A DNA stretch of 10,941 bases from WJMT01 sp964445575 (GTDB taxonomy: Bacteria > Acidobacteriota > Aminicenantia > Aminicenantales > Aminicenantaceae). The stretch covers positions 1-10,941 of the forward strand of contig CAYULB010000066.1 in NCBI GenBank assembly GCA_964445575.1, given 5' to 3'. The notes beneath the pieces were generated by a model. It did no database searches. It was not told the origin of the DNA and worked only from the letters and a program-made list of their open reading frames with translations. This document shows positions 1 through 7,017 of this stretch, piece by piece. Numbering within the stretch: position 1 is the first letter of the stretch; each line of letters starts with the position of its first letter. A program made the translations under genes and the position numbers.

Positions 1-60
1 TTTTCAGCGATAGACAAGATTTTTCAAGAACGTTTAGCTGAACGTTTCTTCTTATATTTA
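1..60. repeat. Intergenic repeat, copy A, with imperfect hairpin
   Basis: Bases 1-31 match bases 10720-10751 in the same orientation with one substitution and one single-base length difference; both copies begin TTTTCAGCGAT and continue through ACAAGAT and TTCAAGAAC. Directly after this block, bases 26-35 can pair with 40-50 as a stem of about 10 bp with one bulged T and a four-base loop (AGCT). An 8-mer, GAACGTTT, also occurs twice 12 bases apart (28-35 and 40-47). The copy probably continues to the left of the window. The hairpin could also act as a weak terminator for a gene upstream, but there is no clean GC-rich stem with a U tract. Function is unknown. Confidence 0.7.
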
Positions 61-78
61 TTTGTATCCTAATCCCCT

Positions 79-113
79 ATGTCTATTTTTGCGTTCCCAA
101 ATGTCTACTTTTG
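79..113. repeat. Pair of 13-bp direct repeats (ATGTCTAYTTTTG)
   Basis: ATGTCTATTTTTG (79-91) and ATGTCTACTTTTG (101-113) differ at one of 13 positions and start 22 bases apart, two helical turns. This could be a binding site for a dimeric regulator upstream of hppA. It could also be a remnant of an insertion-sequence end, since some IS families (IS21 among them) carry repeated TGT-starting motifs near their termini. Nothing else in the window decides between these readings. Confidence 0.35.
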
Positions 114-141
114 ATGTTACGCATCATCTTTTTATATTTAT

Positions 142-170
142 TTGAAAATATAAGTAAATTATGATATATG
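142..170 (+). promoter_or_regulatory. Possible sigma-70-type promoter for hppA
   Basis: TTGAAA (142-147) lies 17 bases before TATATG (165-170). The -35 box matches the consensus at 5 of 6 positions and the -10 box at 4 of 6, and the region is very AT-rich. Several overlapping -10 choices exist (for example TATGCT at 167-172), so the exact box is uncertain. It would give a 5' leader of about 33 bases before the hppA start. Confidence 0.4.
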
Positions 171-192
171 CTAAAGGTCTTAGACATAATCC

Positions 193-203
193 AAAGGAAG
201 AGG
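193..203 (+). promoter_or_regulatory. Strong ribosome binding site of hppA
   Basis: AAAGGAAGAGG ends seven bases before the ATG at 211, supporting that start. It is one of only two strong Shine-Dalgarno sequences in the window; the other belongs to the NSS transporter gene. Confidence 0.75.
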
Positions 204-210
204 TACTTTT

Positions 211-2175
211 ATGACCCTGATTCATATCACACCCTATTCATTTATATTAGGTCTCATTTCACTATTTCTAGCACTGGTTTTGTATTTTTTGCTCAAACGG
301 CTTCCCCAAGGTACAGAGCTAATGCAAGAGATTGCAGAATCCATCCATTCAGGTGCTATGACCTTCATAAAAAGAGAATACACTTATATCTTTATTTTCA
401 TCACAGCTGTGTTTGTTCTTCTTTGGCAGCTTTTTAATATCTATACAGGGCTCTCTTTCATAACAGGAGCTTTTTGTTCTATGCTGGCTGGCTTCATCGG
501 CATGAAAGCATCCACTCGTTCCTCGGTCAGAGCCACCCAGGGAGCCATAGAAGGGGGAATGCCCAGAGCACTATCAGTTGCTTTCCAGGGTGGCTCGGTC
601 ATGGGAATGTCTGTTGCATCTTTAGGGCTGACCGGAATCGGACTGATCTACTTTTTCACCAAAAATCCCCTCATTATCAACGGGTTTGCCATGGGCGCCA
701 GTTCAGTAGCTTTGTTTGCCAGGGTCGGGGGAGGGATTTTCACCAAAAGTGCTGATGTAGGAGCAGATTTAGTGGGAAAAATCGAAGCACGCATCCCAGA
801 AGACGACCCCCGAAATCCAGGAGTTATTGCTGACAATGTCGGCGATAATGTGGGGGATACAGCCGGCATGGGAGCTGACCTTTTTGAATCTTTTGCTGGT
901 TCAGTTATCGCTGCTATTGCCATAGGTGCCACTCTGAACCCAGCTATAAACTACATTTCGCTTCCTATTATCCTTATCGCTGTCGGTCTGATCTGTTCAT
1001 GGTTAGGAGTCCTTTCTATAAACATCCTAAAAAATTTCAATCCTCAATCTGCACTGAGAAATTCAACTTATATCAGTGCTTTTTTATTCCTTATCGGTGC
1101 TTTTGTTGCTGTCAAACTGGTTTTATCAGACCTGAACGTGTTTTGGGTTGTTTTATGCGGAATGGTCAGCGGCATTCTTATTGGATTGGAAAGTGAATAT
1201 TTTACAGCGGGCCCTCCCATCAAGGCTCTTGCCAAGACCTCTCAAACAGGACCCGCGACCGTTGTGATTACAGGCCTTGCAATCGGTTTTCAGAGCGTTA
1301 TTCTGCCCCTTCTCACCATTGCTCTGACCATTTATGTTTCCTACAGCTTATCAGGCCTTTACGGAATCGCTTTATCTGCTGTGGGAATGCTGGCCACTAT
1401 CGGCATTGTGATGACCACTGATTCCTACGGACCCATTGCTGACAACGCTGGCGGGATAAGCGAGATGTCTGATTCAGGAGAATCCATAAGAAAAATAACT
1501 GACAAGCTGGATGCCTGCGGCAACACCACTGCAGCCATAGGAAAAGGCTTTGCCATTGGTTCTGCTGCCCTCACAGCTCTTGCCCTGTTTTCTGCTTATC
1601 AGAAAACAACCGGGCTGGAGGCCATCAGCCTGACAAATGTAAATACAATCATAGGCCTGTTGTTAGGAGCTTTAATGCCGTTTGTTATTGCATCCCTGAC
1701 CCTTAAAGCTGTGGGGAGGGCTGCAAACAAGATGGTTTTAGAAATAAGAAATCAGTTCAAGCGGATAAAAGGACTGATAGAGGGTGAAGCCAAACCTGAT
1801 TCAGACAGGTGTGTGGACATCGTGACAAAAAGTGCTCTGCTAGAAATGATTTTCCCAGGAATGCTAGCTGTTGTCACCCCTCTTGGAGTGGGTTTTTTTA
1901 TTGGAGCTGAATCCTTAGGAGGTTTTCTAGCCGGAGCGACTGCAACAGGAGTTCTTATGGGCATTTTCATGGCCAATTCAGGAGCTTCCTGGGATAATGC
2001 AAAGAAGTGGATTGAAGCAGGACATTTAGGCGGAAAAGGAACTGATGCCCATGCCGCTTCTATCATTGGAGACACTATTGGTGATCCCTTAAAAGACACG
2101 TCCGGCCCCTCTATGAATATTCTTATAAAGCTCATGGCAGTGGTAAGCCTTGTGTTTGCTCCCCTCATCATGTAA
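211..2175 (+). CDS. hppA: Membrane-bound ion-translocating pyrophosphatase, K+-dependent type, probably Na+-pumping
   Basis: This 654-residue integral membrane enzyme hydrolyses cytoplasmic PPi and pumps Na+ and/or H+ out of the cell. The family signature is intact: DVGADLVGK (182-190) with the catalytic Lys/Asp residues, EDDPRNP (197-203), DNVGDNVGD (208-216) and DLFES (223-227). Near the C terminus are the NAKK motif and the GDTIGDPLKDTSGPS segment. The K+-selectivity position is Ala (A441 in GNTTAA, followed by G444), the K+-dependent type; K+-independent H+-PPases have Lys there. E226 sits where Na+-PPases have their gate glutamate (E246 in Thermotoga), although some K+-dependent H+-PPases share it. 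Length is near the family's lower end, and the hydrophobicity fits about 16 membrane helices. The gene appears to be transcribed alone from its own promoter. The enzyme family is very sure; the pumped ion is inferred. Confidence 0.97.
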   Translation: MTLIHITPYSFILGLISLFLALVLYFLLKRLPQGTELMQEIAESIHSGAMTFIKREYTYIFIFITAVFVLLWQLFNIYTGLSFITGAFCSMLAGFIGMKASTRSSVRATQGAIEGGMPRALSVAFQGGSVMGMSVASLGLTGIGLIYFFTKNPLIINGFAMGASSVALFARVGGGIFTKSADVGADLVGKIEARIPEDDPRNPGVIADNVGDNVGDTAGMGADLFESFAGSVIAAIAIGATLNPAINYISLPIILIAVGLICSWLGVLSINILKNFNPQSALRNSTYISAFLFLIGAFVAVKLVLSDLNVFWVVLCGMVSGILIGLESEYFTAGPPIKALAKTSQTGPATVVITGLAIGFQSVILPLLTIALTIYVSYSLSGLYGIALSAVGMLATIGIVMTTDSYGPIADNAGGISEMSDSGESIRKITDKLDACGNTTAAIGKGFAIGSAALTALALFSAYQKTTGLEAISLTNVNTIIGLLLGALMPFVIASLTLKAVGRAANKMVLEIRNQFKRIKGLIEGEAKPDSDRCVDIVTKSALLEMIFPGMLAVVTPLGVGFFIGAESLGGFLAGATATGVLMGIFMANSGASWDNAKKWIEAGHLGGKGTDAHAASIIGDTIGDPLKDTSGPSMNILIKLMAVVSLVFAPLIM

Positions 2176-2227
2176 CCCAATCCTCCAAAAAAATAACGAC
2201 TTATTTTATTCTAAAATTTTATTCTTA

Positions 2228-2272
2228 TTTTTCATTTTAATCACCATCTCTTGACCTTACAGGCGAGCCGAT
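2228..2272. repeat. Intergenic repeat module ending in GGCGAGCC, copy C
   Basis: This 45-base block aligns without gaps to 10780-10824, with 36 of 45 positions identical by hand count. Both copies contain ATCRCCAT, then ACCTT, then GGCGAGCC (2262-2269 and 10814-10821). It is too AT-rich and stop-filled to be coding and lies between the hppA stop and the nusA promoter. It appears to be a diverged member of the repeat family at the right edge of the window. Confidence 0.6.
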
Positions 2273-2303
2273 ATGAAATTCAGCCACACCACCTGAATTT
2301 CAT
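2273..2303. repeat. Perfect 11-bp hairpin in the hppA-nusA gap
   Basis: ATGAAATTCAG (2273-2283) and CTGAATTTCAT (2293-2303) are exact reverse complements separated by nine bases. The hairpin directly follows the GGCGAGCC module. No T tract follows, so it is a poor candidate for an intrinsic terminator of hppA. It may instead be part of a palindromic repeat element or protect the 3' end of the hppA mRNA. Confidence 0.6.
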
Positions 2304-2322
2304 CAAGACCATACAATCTTGA
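2303..2322. repeat. Small inverted repeat TCAAGA/TCTTGA
   Basis: TCAAGA (2303-2308) and TCTTGA (2317-2322) flank eight bases containing ACAA. The hairpin in the right-edge repeat (10743-10762) has the arms TTCAAGA/TCTTGAA around a similar A-rich loop. The resemblance suggests that the hppA-nusA gap and the right-edge element share a second module, but the match is short. Confidence 0.35.
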
Positions 2323-2387
2323 CTCATGGATAATCCCCTCTATTTCAATCACAGTCTGAATCCAGCCTGTAAATTTGATTTTGCTAT

Positions 2388-2416
2388 TTGATAATTCAGT
2401 AAATTTCAGTTATAAT
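2388..2416 (+). promoter_or_regulatory. Sigma-70-type promoter of the nusA-infB-truB operon
   Basis: TTGATA (2388-2393; 5 of 6 consensus) and TATAAT (2411-2416; perfect) are separated by exactly 17 bases. Transcription would start near 2423, giving a leader of about 45 bases. That leader holds a run of nine T (2437-2445) and only a weak AGG (2455-2457) ten bases before the nusA ATG. It is the best-formed promoter in the window and lies where the operon's first gene, nusA, needs it. Confidence 0.7.
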
Positions 2417-2467
2417 TTTCTGACTTACGGATTTAATTTTTTTTTATTTGTACTAGGCTGAAAAAAT

Positions 2468-3496
2468 ATGAGAGTAAACGTATGGAACACCATTCAACAG
2501 CTCAGTAAAGAAAGAGATGTTGACAAACAAGTCATCATTAATGCTATTGAAGAATCTTTAAAAGTGGCTGCTTCTAATTATTTTAATAAGAACGAAAAAG
2601 CTCATATTAAATTTATACCAGAAAAAGGAGAATTGAAGGTCTATGCTGTTAAAAAAATCACCAAAAATGTTTCAGACCCAGCCAATGAAATATCTCTGGA
2701 AGAAGCAAAAAAAATAGATATTACAGCAAAGGAAGGCAACTACATAGAAATCGACCTTCCCTCTGAAACATTAGGCAGGATTGCAGCTCAGGCTGCCAAA
2801 CAGGTGATTTTTCAAAAAGTCAGAGATGCTGAACAGGAAAAGGTTTACAACACATTTGCTCCCCAAACAGGAAATATCATCACAGGTGTACTGCAGCGTT
2901 TTGATTCGAAAAGGAATATGATTCTGGAAGTGAAAAAGACAGAAGTAATGCTTCCAGAAAGAGAAAAAATACCAAATGAAAAATTTAGAAGAGGTGACCG
3001 GGTCAAAGGAATTATAATCCAAGTTTTAAAAGATACCAAGGGCCCTCAAGTCATTATATCCAGAGATGATAAGAGATTTTTAAAAAAACTTCTTGAAATA
3101 GAAGTCCCTGAAATCGCAAGCGGAAATATAGAAGTAAGAGAGATCGTGCGGAAACCAGGAGAACGTTCTAAAATCTCTGTAAGCACCAAAGAAAAGGATA
3201 TCGATCCTATCGGAGCCTGTATTGGAGTTAAAGGAAGCAGAATTCTCTCAATCAGCAAGGAGCTTAACGGAGAAAAAATTGATGTGGTAAGATGGTCGGA
3301 GAATCCAGAAGAATACGCCAAATCAGCTCTCAGCCCTGCTAAAGTGGAGAGCATGGAAATTATTGATAAAAACGAGAAGACATTGAAAGCAGTGGTTCCT
3401 GAAGACCAGCTTTCGCTTGCTATTGGGAAAAAGGGATTAAATGTCAGGCTGGCTTCAAAGCTTGTGGGATGGAAAATTGACATTAAAAATGACTAA
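2468..3496 (+). CDS. nusA: Transcription termination/antitermination factor NusA
   Basis: NusA binds RNA polymerase and nascent RNA and modulates pausing, termination and antitermination. The 342-residue protein has the usual order: N-terminal polymerase-binding domain (about 1-130), S1 domain (about 133-200), then KH1 and KH2. KH1 carries the GxxG loop GVKG (253-256) within the typical DPIGACIG context, followed by GEKIDVVRW. KH2 carries IGKKGLNVRLASKL, with its GxxG at 320-323. The protein ends right after KH2, so it lacks the acidic repeats of the E. coli protein, as in many bacteria. It is the first gene of the operon; rimP, its usual upstream neighbour, is absent. The start at 2468 gives the standard N terminus, but its ribosome binding site is weak. 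Confidence 0.97.
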   Translation: MRVNVWNTIQQLSKERDVDKQVIINAIEESLKVAASNYFNKNEKAHIKFIPEKGELKVYAVKKITKNVSDPANEISLEEAKKIDITAKEGNYIEIDLPSETLGRIAAQAAKQVIFQKVRDAEQEKVYNTFAPQTGNIITGVLQRFDSKRNMILEVKKTEVMLPEREKIPNEKFRRGDRVKGIIIQVLKDTKGPQVIISRDDKRFLKKLLEIEVPEIASGNIEVREIVRKPGERSKISVSTKEKDIDPIGACIGVKGSRILSISKELNGEKIDVVRWSENPEEYAKSALSPAKVESMEIIDKNEKTLKAVVPEDQLSLAIGKKGLNVRLASKLVGWKIDIKND

Positions 3497-3529
3497 AACA
3501 ACTTCAAATCATAGGGATCTAGATAAATT

Positions 3530-5317
3530 ATGAGTAAAAACGAAAAAACAAAAGAAAAACAGAACAAAAAAGAACCGGACAAAAAAATAATTGAAGAAGG
3601 GACAAGCTTCAAGGAGCTCTCTGACCTCTTAGACATCAAAGCTAAAGAGCTCGCAGAAAAACTGAGCAAAAAAGGTTTGAATATAGAAGTCAATGACGAA
3701 ATCACAGAATCCCTTGCCAAAGAGACATCAAAATTTCTGAACATAGAGATTGAAATCTTACCCATTGAAAAAATGGCGCGAATGAATGCTCAGAGCCAGA
3801 CCCAAGACCTGGTTCCAAAGCCTCCTGTGGTGTCTATTATGGGGCATGTGGACCACGGCAAAACCACCCTTTTAGACGCTATCCGGGAATCAAGGCTGGT
3901 GAATAAAGAATCGGGGGGAATCACTCAGCACATAGGAGCTTACCGAACATCATATAAGAATAAATTCATCACTTTTGTTGATACACCTGGTCACGAAGCG
4001 TTCACTCAACTGAGGTCCCGAGGAGCCAAAGTGACAGATATCGTGATTTTAGTGGTAGCAGCAGATGACGGTGTTATGCCTCAGACCATAGAAGCCATTG
4101 ATCATGCAAGAGCCGCCAATGTTCCGATCATAGTGGCTATCAACAAAATAGATAGAGCCCAAGCAGACATAGATAAAACCAAACAGCAGCTTTCCAAACA
4201 AAACCTGCTGGTAGAAGATTGGGGCGGAGATACTATATGTGTTGAAATCTCTGCTAAAGAAAAAACCAATCTGGATGAACTCTTAGAGATGATCCTCTTA
4301 TTAGCTGAAATGTTGGAGATCAAAGCAAACCCAAAAGTACCGGCTCAGGGCATTGTCTTGGAAGCAAGTTTGGATACCTCCAAAGGTCCTGTTGCCACCA
4401 TCATCATCCAGCACGGAAAGCTTTCGCGCGGAGAAACCTTTGTTTGCGGAACCACATATGGAAAAGCCCGAGCCATGTTTGATGAAGGTGGGAAAGCTGT
4501 GAACGAAGCAGTCATTTCAATGCCTGTGGAAATACTTGGTTTTTCCGAAGTCCCTACAGCTGGAGATTTTTTCCAGGTTGTGCCGAGTCTGGATAAAGCA
4601 AAAAAAATCACAAATTTTAGACTCTCAAAAGCAAAAGAAAAAAAAGAAAAAAAGGAAGAGCGCCCTACCCTGGACCAGCTTTTTAAAAATATGGAGGAAG
4701 AAGAGAAAAAAACGCTTTCTTTAATCATCAAGACAGATGTCCAGGGCTCAGTAGAAGTGCTTAACCACATTCTTCCTAATTTAAGCACAGATAAAGTCAA
4801 CATAAATATTATCCATTCTTCAACTGGAAAAATCAGTGAATCTGATGTCAATCTTGCCACAACAGCTGATGCTATCATTATCGGCTACAACACAAAGCCC
4901 GACAAAAAAGCACTGGACCTTGCTGCTCAAGAGAACGTCGAAATCAGAACCTATAAAGTCATATATGAACTCACTGATGACATTAAAAAAGCTTTAACAG
5001 GAATGCTGGAACCCGTAGAAAAAGAGATTTACCAAGGGAAAGCTGAAGTGAAACGCACCTTTCAGATAAAAGGAACCGGGACCATTGCTGGCTGTCTGGT
5101 CCAGGATGGAGTCATCGCACGAAATTCAAGAATCAAAGTAATGAGAACCAGTGAAATCATCCATGAAGGAAGGATAGCTTCACTCAAACATTTAAAAAAA
5201 GATGTCAATGAAATAAAAAAAGGATATGAGTGCGGAATCCATATTCAGAATTTTAAAGACATAAAAGAAGGAGACGTCATCGAAGCATACGCAGTGGAAA
5301 AAATTACTCCCAAATGA
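3530..5317 (+). CDS. infB: Translation initiation factor IF-2
   Basis: IF-2 is the GTPase that brings initiator tRNA to the 30S subunit and promotes subunit joining. All G motifs are intact: GHVDHGKTT (105-113), GGITQHIG (switch I), DTPGH (151-155), NKID (205-208) and SAK (241-243). Before the G domain is a short Lys/Glu-rich head and a small IF2-N-like domain (about 22-80). After it come domain II, a charged linker rich in KEKK (about 365-390), domain III and the C-terminal fMet-tRNA-binding domain. At 595 residues it is short for bacterial IF-2 because the N-terminal extension is small. It starts 33 bases after the nusA stop with no ylxR or ribosomal-protein-like gene between. AGGG (3513-3516) is 13 bases from the ATG, unusually far for a ribosome binding site. 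Confidence 0.98.
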   Translation: MSKNEKTKEKQNKKEPDKKIIEEGTSFKELSDLLDIKAKELAEKLSKKGLNIEVNDEITESLAKETSKFLNIEIEILPIEKMARMNAQSQTQDLVPKPPVVSIMGHVDHGKTTLLDAIRESRLVNKESGGITQHIGAYRTSYKNKFITFVDTPGHEAFTQLRSRGAKVTDIVILVVAADDGVMPQTIEAIDHARAANVPIIVAINKIDRAQADIDKTKQQLSKQNLLVEDWGGDTICVEISAKEKTNLDELLEMILLLAEMLEIKANPKVPAQGIVLEASLDTSKGPVATIIIQHGKLSRGETFVCGTTYGKARAMFDEGGKAVNEAVISMPVEILGFSEVPTAGDFFQVVPSLDKAKKITNFRLSKAKEKKEKKEERPTLDQLFKNMEEEEKKTLSLIIKTDVQGSVEVLNHILPNLSTDKVNINIIHSSTGKISESDVNLATTADAIIIGYNTKPDKKALDLAAQENVEIRTYKVIYELTDDIKKALTGMLEPVEKEIYQGKAEVKRTFQIKGTGTIAGCLVQDGVIARNSRIKVMRTSEIIHEGRIASLKHLKKDVNEIKKGYECGIHIQNFKDIKEGDVIEAYAVEKITPK

Positions 5318-5324
5318 ATTTTCG

Positions 5325-5606
5325 ATGATTATAGGTTATCTTTGCATAGAAATTTATATCCCCTATTCCCACTCCCTTAAAGAGAAAAGACAAAGATTGA
5401 AACGTTATCAAGACAGGTTGAAAAAAAAATTCAATGTATCTTACGCAGAACTTGATTATCAAAACAAATGGCAGAGAGCAAAAATCGGAATGGTGGCAAT
5501 CAATAATCAGAAAGCAGTAATTGAAAAAGTATTTGCCAAGGTTATACAGGAAGCCGAACAGGTCATTGAAGGAGAGATCATTTATAAAGAAATAGACTTT
5601 TTTTAA
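5325..5606 (+). CDS. DUF503 (YlxP-like) family protein
   Basis: This 93-residue protein matches the small DUF503/YlxP family, commonly encoded between infB and rbfA. The family pattern is visible: a hydrophobic first strand with CIEIYIP, then the hallmark SLKEKR followed by a basic helix (RLKRYQDRLKKKF), then FNVSYAEL and a Lys/Trp-rich middle. Its biochemical role is not established; the position implies a part in ribosome biogenesis or translation. It begins seven bases after the infB stop with no recognisable Shine-Dalgarno sequence, so it is probably translated by coupling to infB. Confidence 0.9.
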   Translation: MIIGYLCIEIYIPYSHSLKEKRQRLKRYQDRLKKKFNVSYAELDYQNKWQRAKIGMVAINNQKAVIEKVFAKVIQEAEQVIEGEIIYKEIDFF

Positions 5607-5660
5607 ATCAAATCCAGAGAATTCACTCTTTAAAATTATTTTAAATATTTTTAAATAACC

Positions 5661-6014
5661 ATGAAATCCGAAAAATCAAGAAGACAAAAAAAGGTAGAGA
5701 GCCTTTTGAAAAGTCTCCTGAGTCAAATAATTTTGCAGGTGGTTCAAGACTCTCATTCCAGCCTTATCAGCATCACCCGAATAGAGGTAGAAAAAGACCT
5801 TTTAACAGCAAACATCTACGTGAGTGTATTTGACAAACAGAAGCAAAAAGAAATCATCGACTTTTTGAATTCCAAACAAGGTTTTTTCAGAAAAGCTGTT
5901 GCTTCAAAAACAAAATTAAAGTATAATCCTATGCTCATTTTTAAGGCGGACCCCTTTCAGGAATATGACAAAAAAGTGGAAAAACTATTCAGTAAAATAG
6001 ATGAAAATGAATGA
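5661..6014 (+). CDS. rbfA: 30S ribosome-binding factor RbfA
   Basis: RbfA is a KH-fold protein that assists late 30S maturation around the 5' end of 16S rRNA. The 117-residue product shows the family layout: a basic N terminus with RRQKKVESLL, the strand pair SLISITRIEVEKDL followed by ANIYVSVF, and the C-terminal stretch LKYNPMLIFKADP, which matches the conserved P.l.F..D element. The length is normal. A 54-base AT-rich spacer separates it from the DUF503 gene and includes an inverted repeat TTTAAAA/TTTTAAA (5629-5645). There is no Shine-Dalgarno sequence before the ATG. Its last 14 bases overlap the start of nrnA. Confidence 0.9.
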   Translation: MKSEKSRRQKKVESLLKSLLSQIILQVVQDSHSSLISITRIEVEKDLLTANIYVSVFDKQKQKEIIDFLNSKQGFFRKAVASKTKLKYNPMLIFKADPFQEYDKKVEKLFSKIDENE

Positions 6015-7011
6015 GGACTCTCTCCACCAAATAAGCGAAAGAATAAGACAGAGTAAAAATATAGCCCTAACCTCCCATTTAAGACCGGACGGTGATTCGG
6101 TATGCACCAGTATCGCCCTTCAATTAATGGGAAAACAAATAGGAAAAAATATTTCTATATTCATCAAAGATGATATACCTTTTCCTTTTAACCATTTCCC
6201 GGGAATTGAAGCTGTTAGTAAGAGCCAAATAAATCCAGAAGAATTTGATACCGTTATCCTTCTTGAATGTGCTAACGTCAATCGTTCAGGACAAAAAAAC
6301 ATCCAGGATTGTTTTAAAATCAACATTGACCATCATCACTCCAATGACTTTTATGCGGATATCAATTGGGTTGATCCTGAAGCAGCTGCTGTTGCGTGCA
6401 TGGTGCATGAACTGGGCAAAAACCTAAACATTAAGTTTGATTCAAAAATTGCCACTCCGCTTTACAGTGCTATCGTTTCTGATACAGGGTCTTTTCAGTT
6501 CTCAAATACAAATGCGAAAGCATTTAAGACCTGCCAGGAGCTGGTCAATCATGGGGCAGTCCCCCATAAAGTGACAGACATGTTATTCAACAATAATCCA
6601 CCTGAAAAGGTCAAACTTTTGGGTAAGGTCCTATCCACACTTAAAATGACCCACAAAGGAAAGATTGCCGTTATCACCCTGTTCTCTAAATTCCGGGAGT
6701 CCCTTAATATCAAACAGATCGACACAGAGGACATAACTACCTGTGCCCGTTCCATCAAGGGTGTCCAAGTCGTGCTGTTCTTTAAAGAAATTAAAAAAGA
6801 CTTGTTCAGGGTCAGTATCAGAACCAAAGGAAAGGCAAATGCTATGAAAATCGCTGAAAATTTTTCAGGGGGAGGTCATAGGCATGCCGCCGGGTTTACA
6901 GTTGTTGGAAAGCATAAAAAACTCATAAAAGAAATTCCTTCAGCTGTGAACCATATTCTTCATACAGAAGACTTTCAACACCATACATCATTAAATAAAA
7001 ATAATGTTTAA
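6001..7011 (+). CDS. nrnA: DHH/DHHA1 phosphoesterase, NrnA-type nanoRNase / pAp phosphatase
   Basis: NrnA proteins degrade 2-5-nucleotide RNAs from the end and dephosphorylate 3'-phosphoadenosine 5'-phosphate (pAp). The 336-residue product carries the metal-binding motifs of the DHH family: HLRPDGDS (26-33), the DHHHS signature (110-114) and AIVSDTGSF in the middle. The DHHA1 substrate-binding motif GGGHRHAAGF (290-299) lies near the C terminus. Metal ligands expected at H26, D30, D32 and the DHH core are present, so the enzyme should be active. It overlaps rbfA by 14 bases; a second ATG at 6007 would shorten it by two residues and cannot be excluded. Neither start has a Shine-Dalgarno sequence. 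Placement between rbfA and truB is typical for this gene. Confidence 0.93.
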   Translation: MKMNEDSLHQISERIRQSKNIALTSHLRPDGDSVCTSIALQLMGKQIGKNISIFIKDDIPFPFNHFPGIEAVSKSQINPEEFDTVILLECANVNRSGQKNIQDCFKINIDHHHSNDFYADINWVDPEAAAVACMVHELGKNLNIKFDSKIATPLYSAIVSDTGSFQFSNTNAKAFKTCQELVNHGAVPHKVTDMLFNNNPPEKVKLLGKVLSTLKMTHKGKIAVITLFSKFRESLNIKQIDTEDITTCARSIKGVQVVLFFKEIKKDLFRVSIRTKGKANAMKIAENFSGGGHRHAAGFTVVGKHKKLIKEIPSAVNHILHTEDFQHHTSLNKNNV

Positions 7012-7017
7012 GGTCTC

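Noticed and set aside
104..210. A riboswitch or structured leader before hppA
   Set aside because: Only a five-bp stem (TGATG/CATCA near 112-126) is visible, lying upstream of the likely promoter. There is no recognisable aptamer core.
1752..2180. 142-codon open frame on the minus strand
   Set aside because: It lies entirely inside hppA, antisense to its conserved C-terminal motifs, and its translation looks like no known family. Similar antisense frames in nusA, infB, truB and the transporter gene were rejected for the same reason.
2176..2467. A remnant of rimP or a small gene between hppA and nusA
   Set aside because: No frame of useful length is present, stops are frequent in all frames, and the region is explained by the repeat module, hairpins and promoter.
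5607..5660. A terminator or promoter in the AT-rich spacer before rbfA
   Set aside because: The inverted repeat TTTAAAA/TTTTAAA contains only A and T and is expected at this composition. No matching -35 box is convincing, and the flanking genes fit a single operon.
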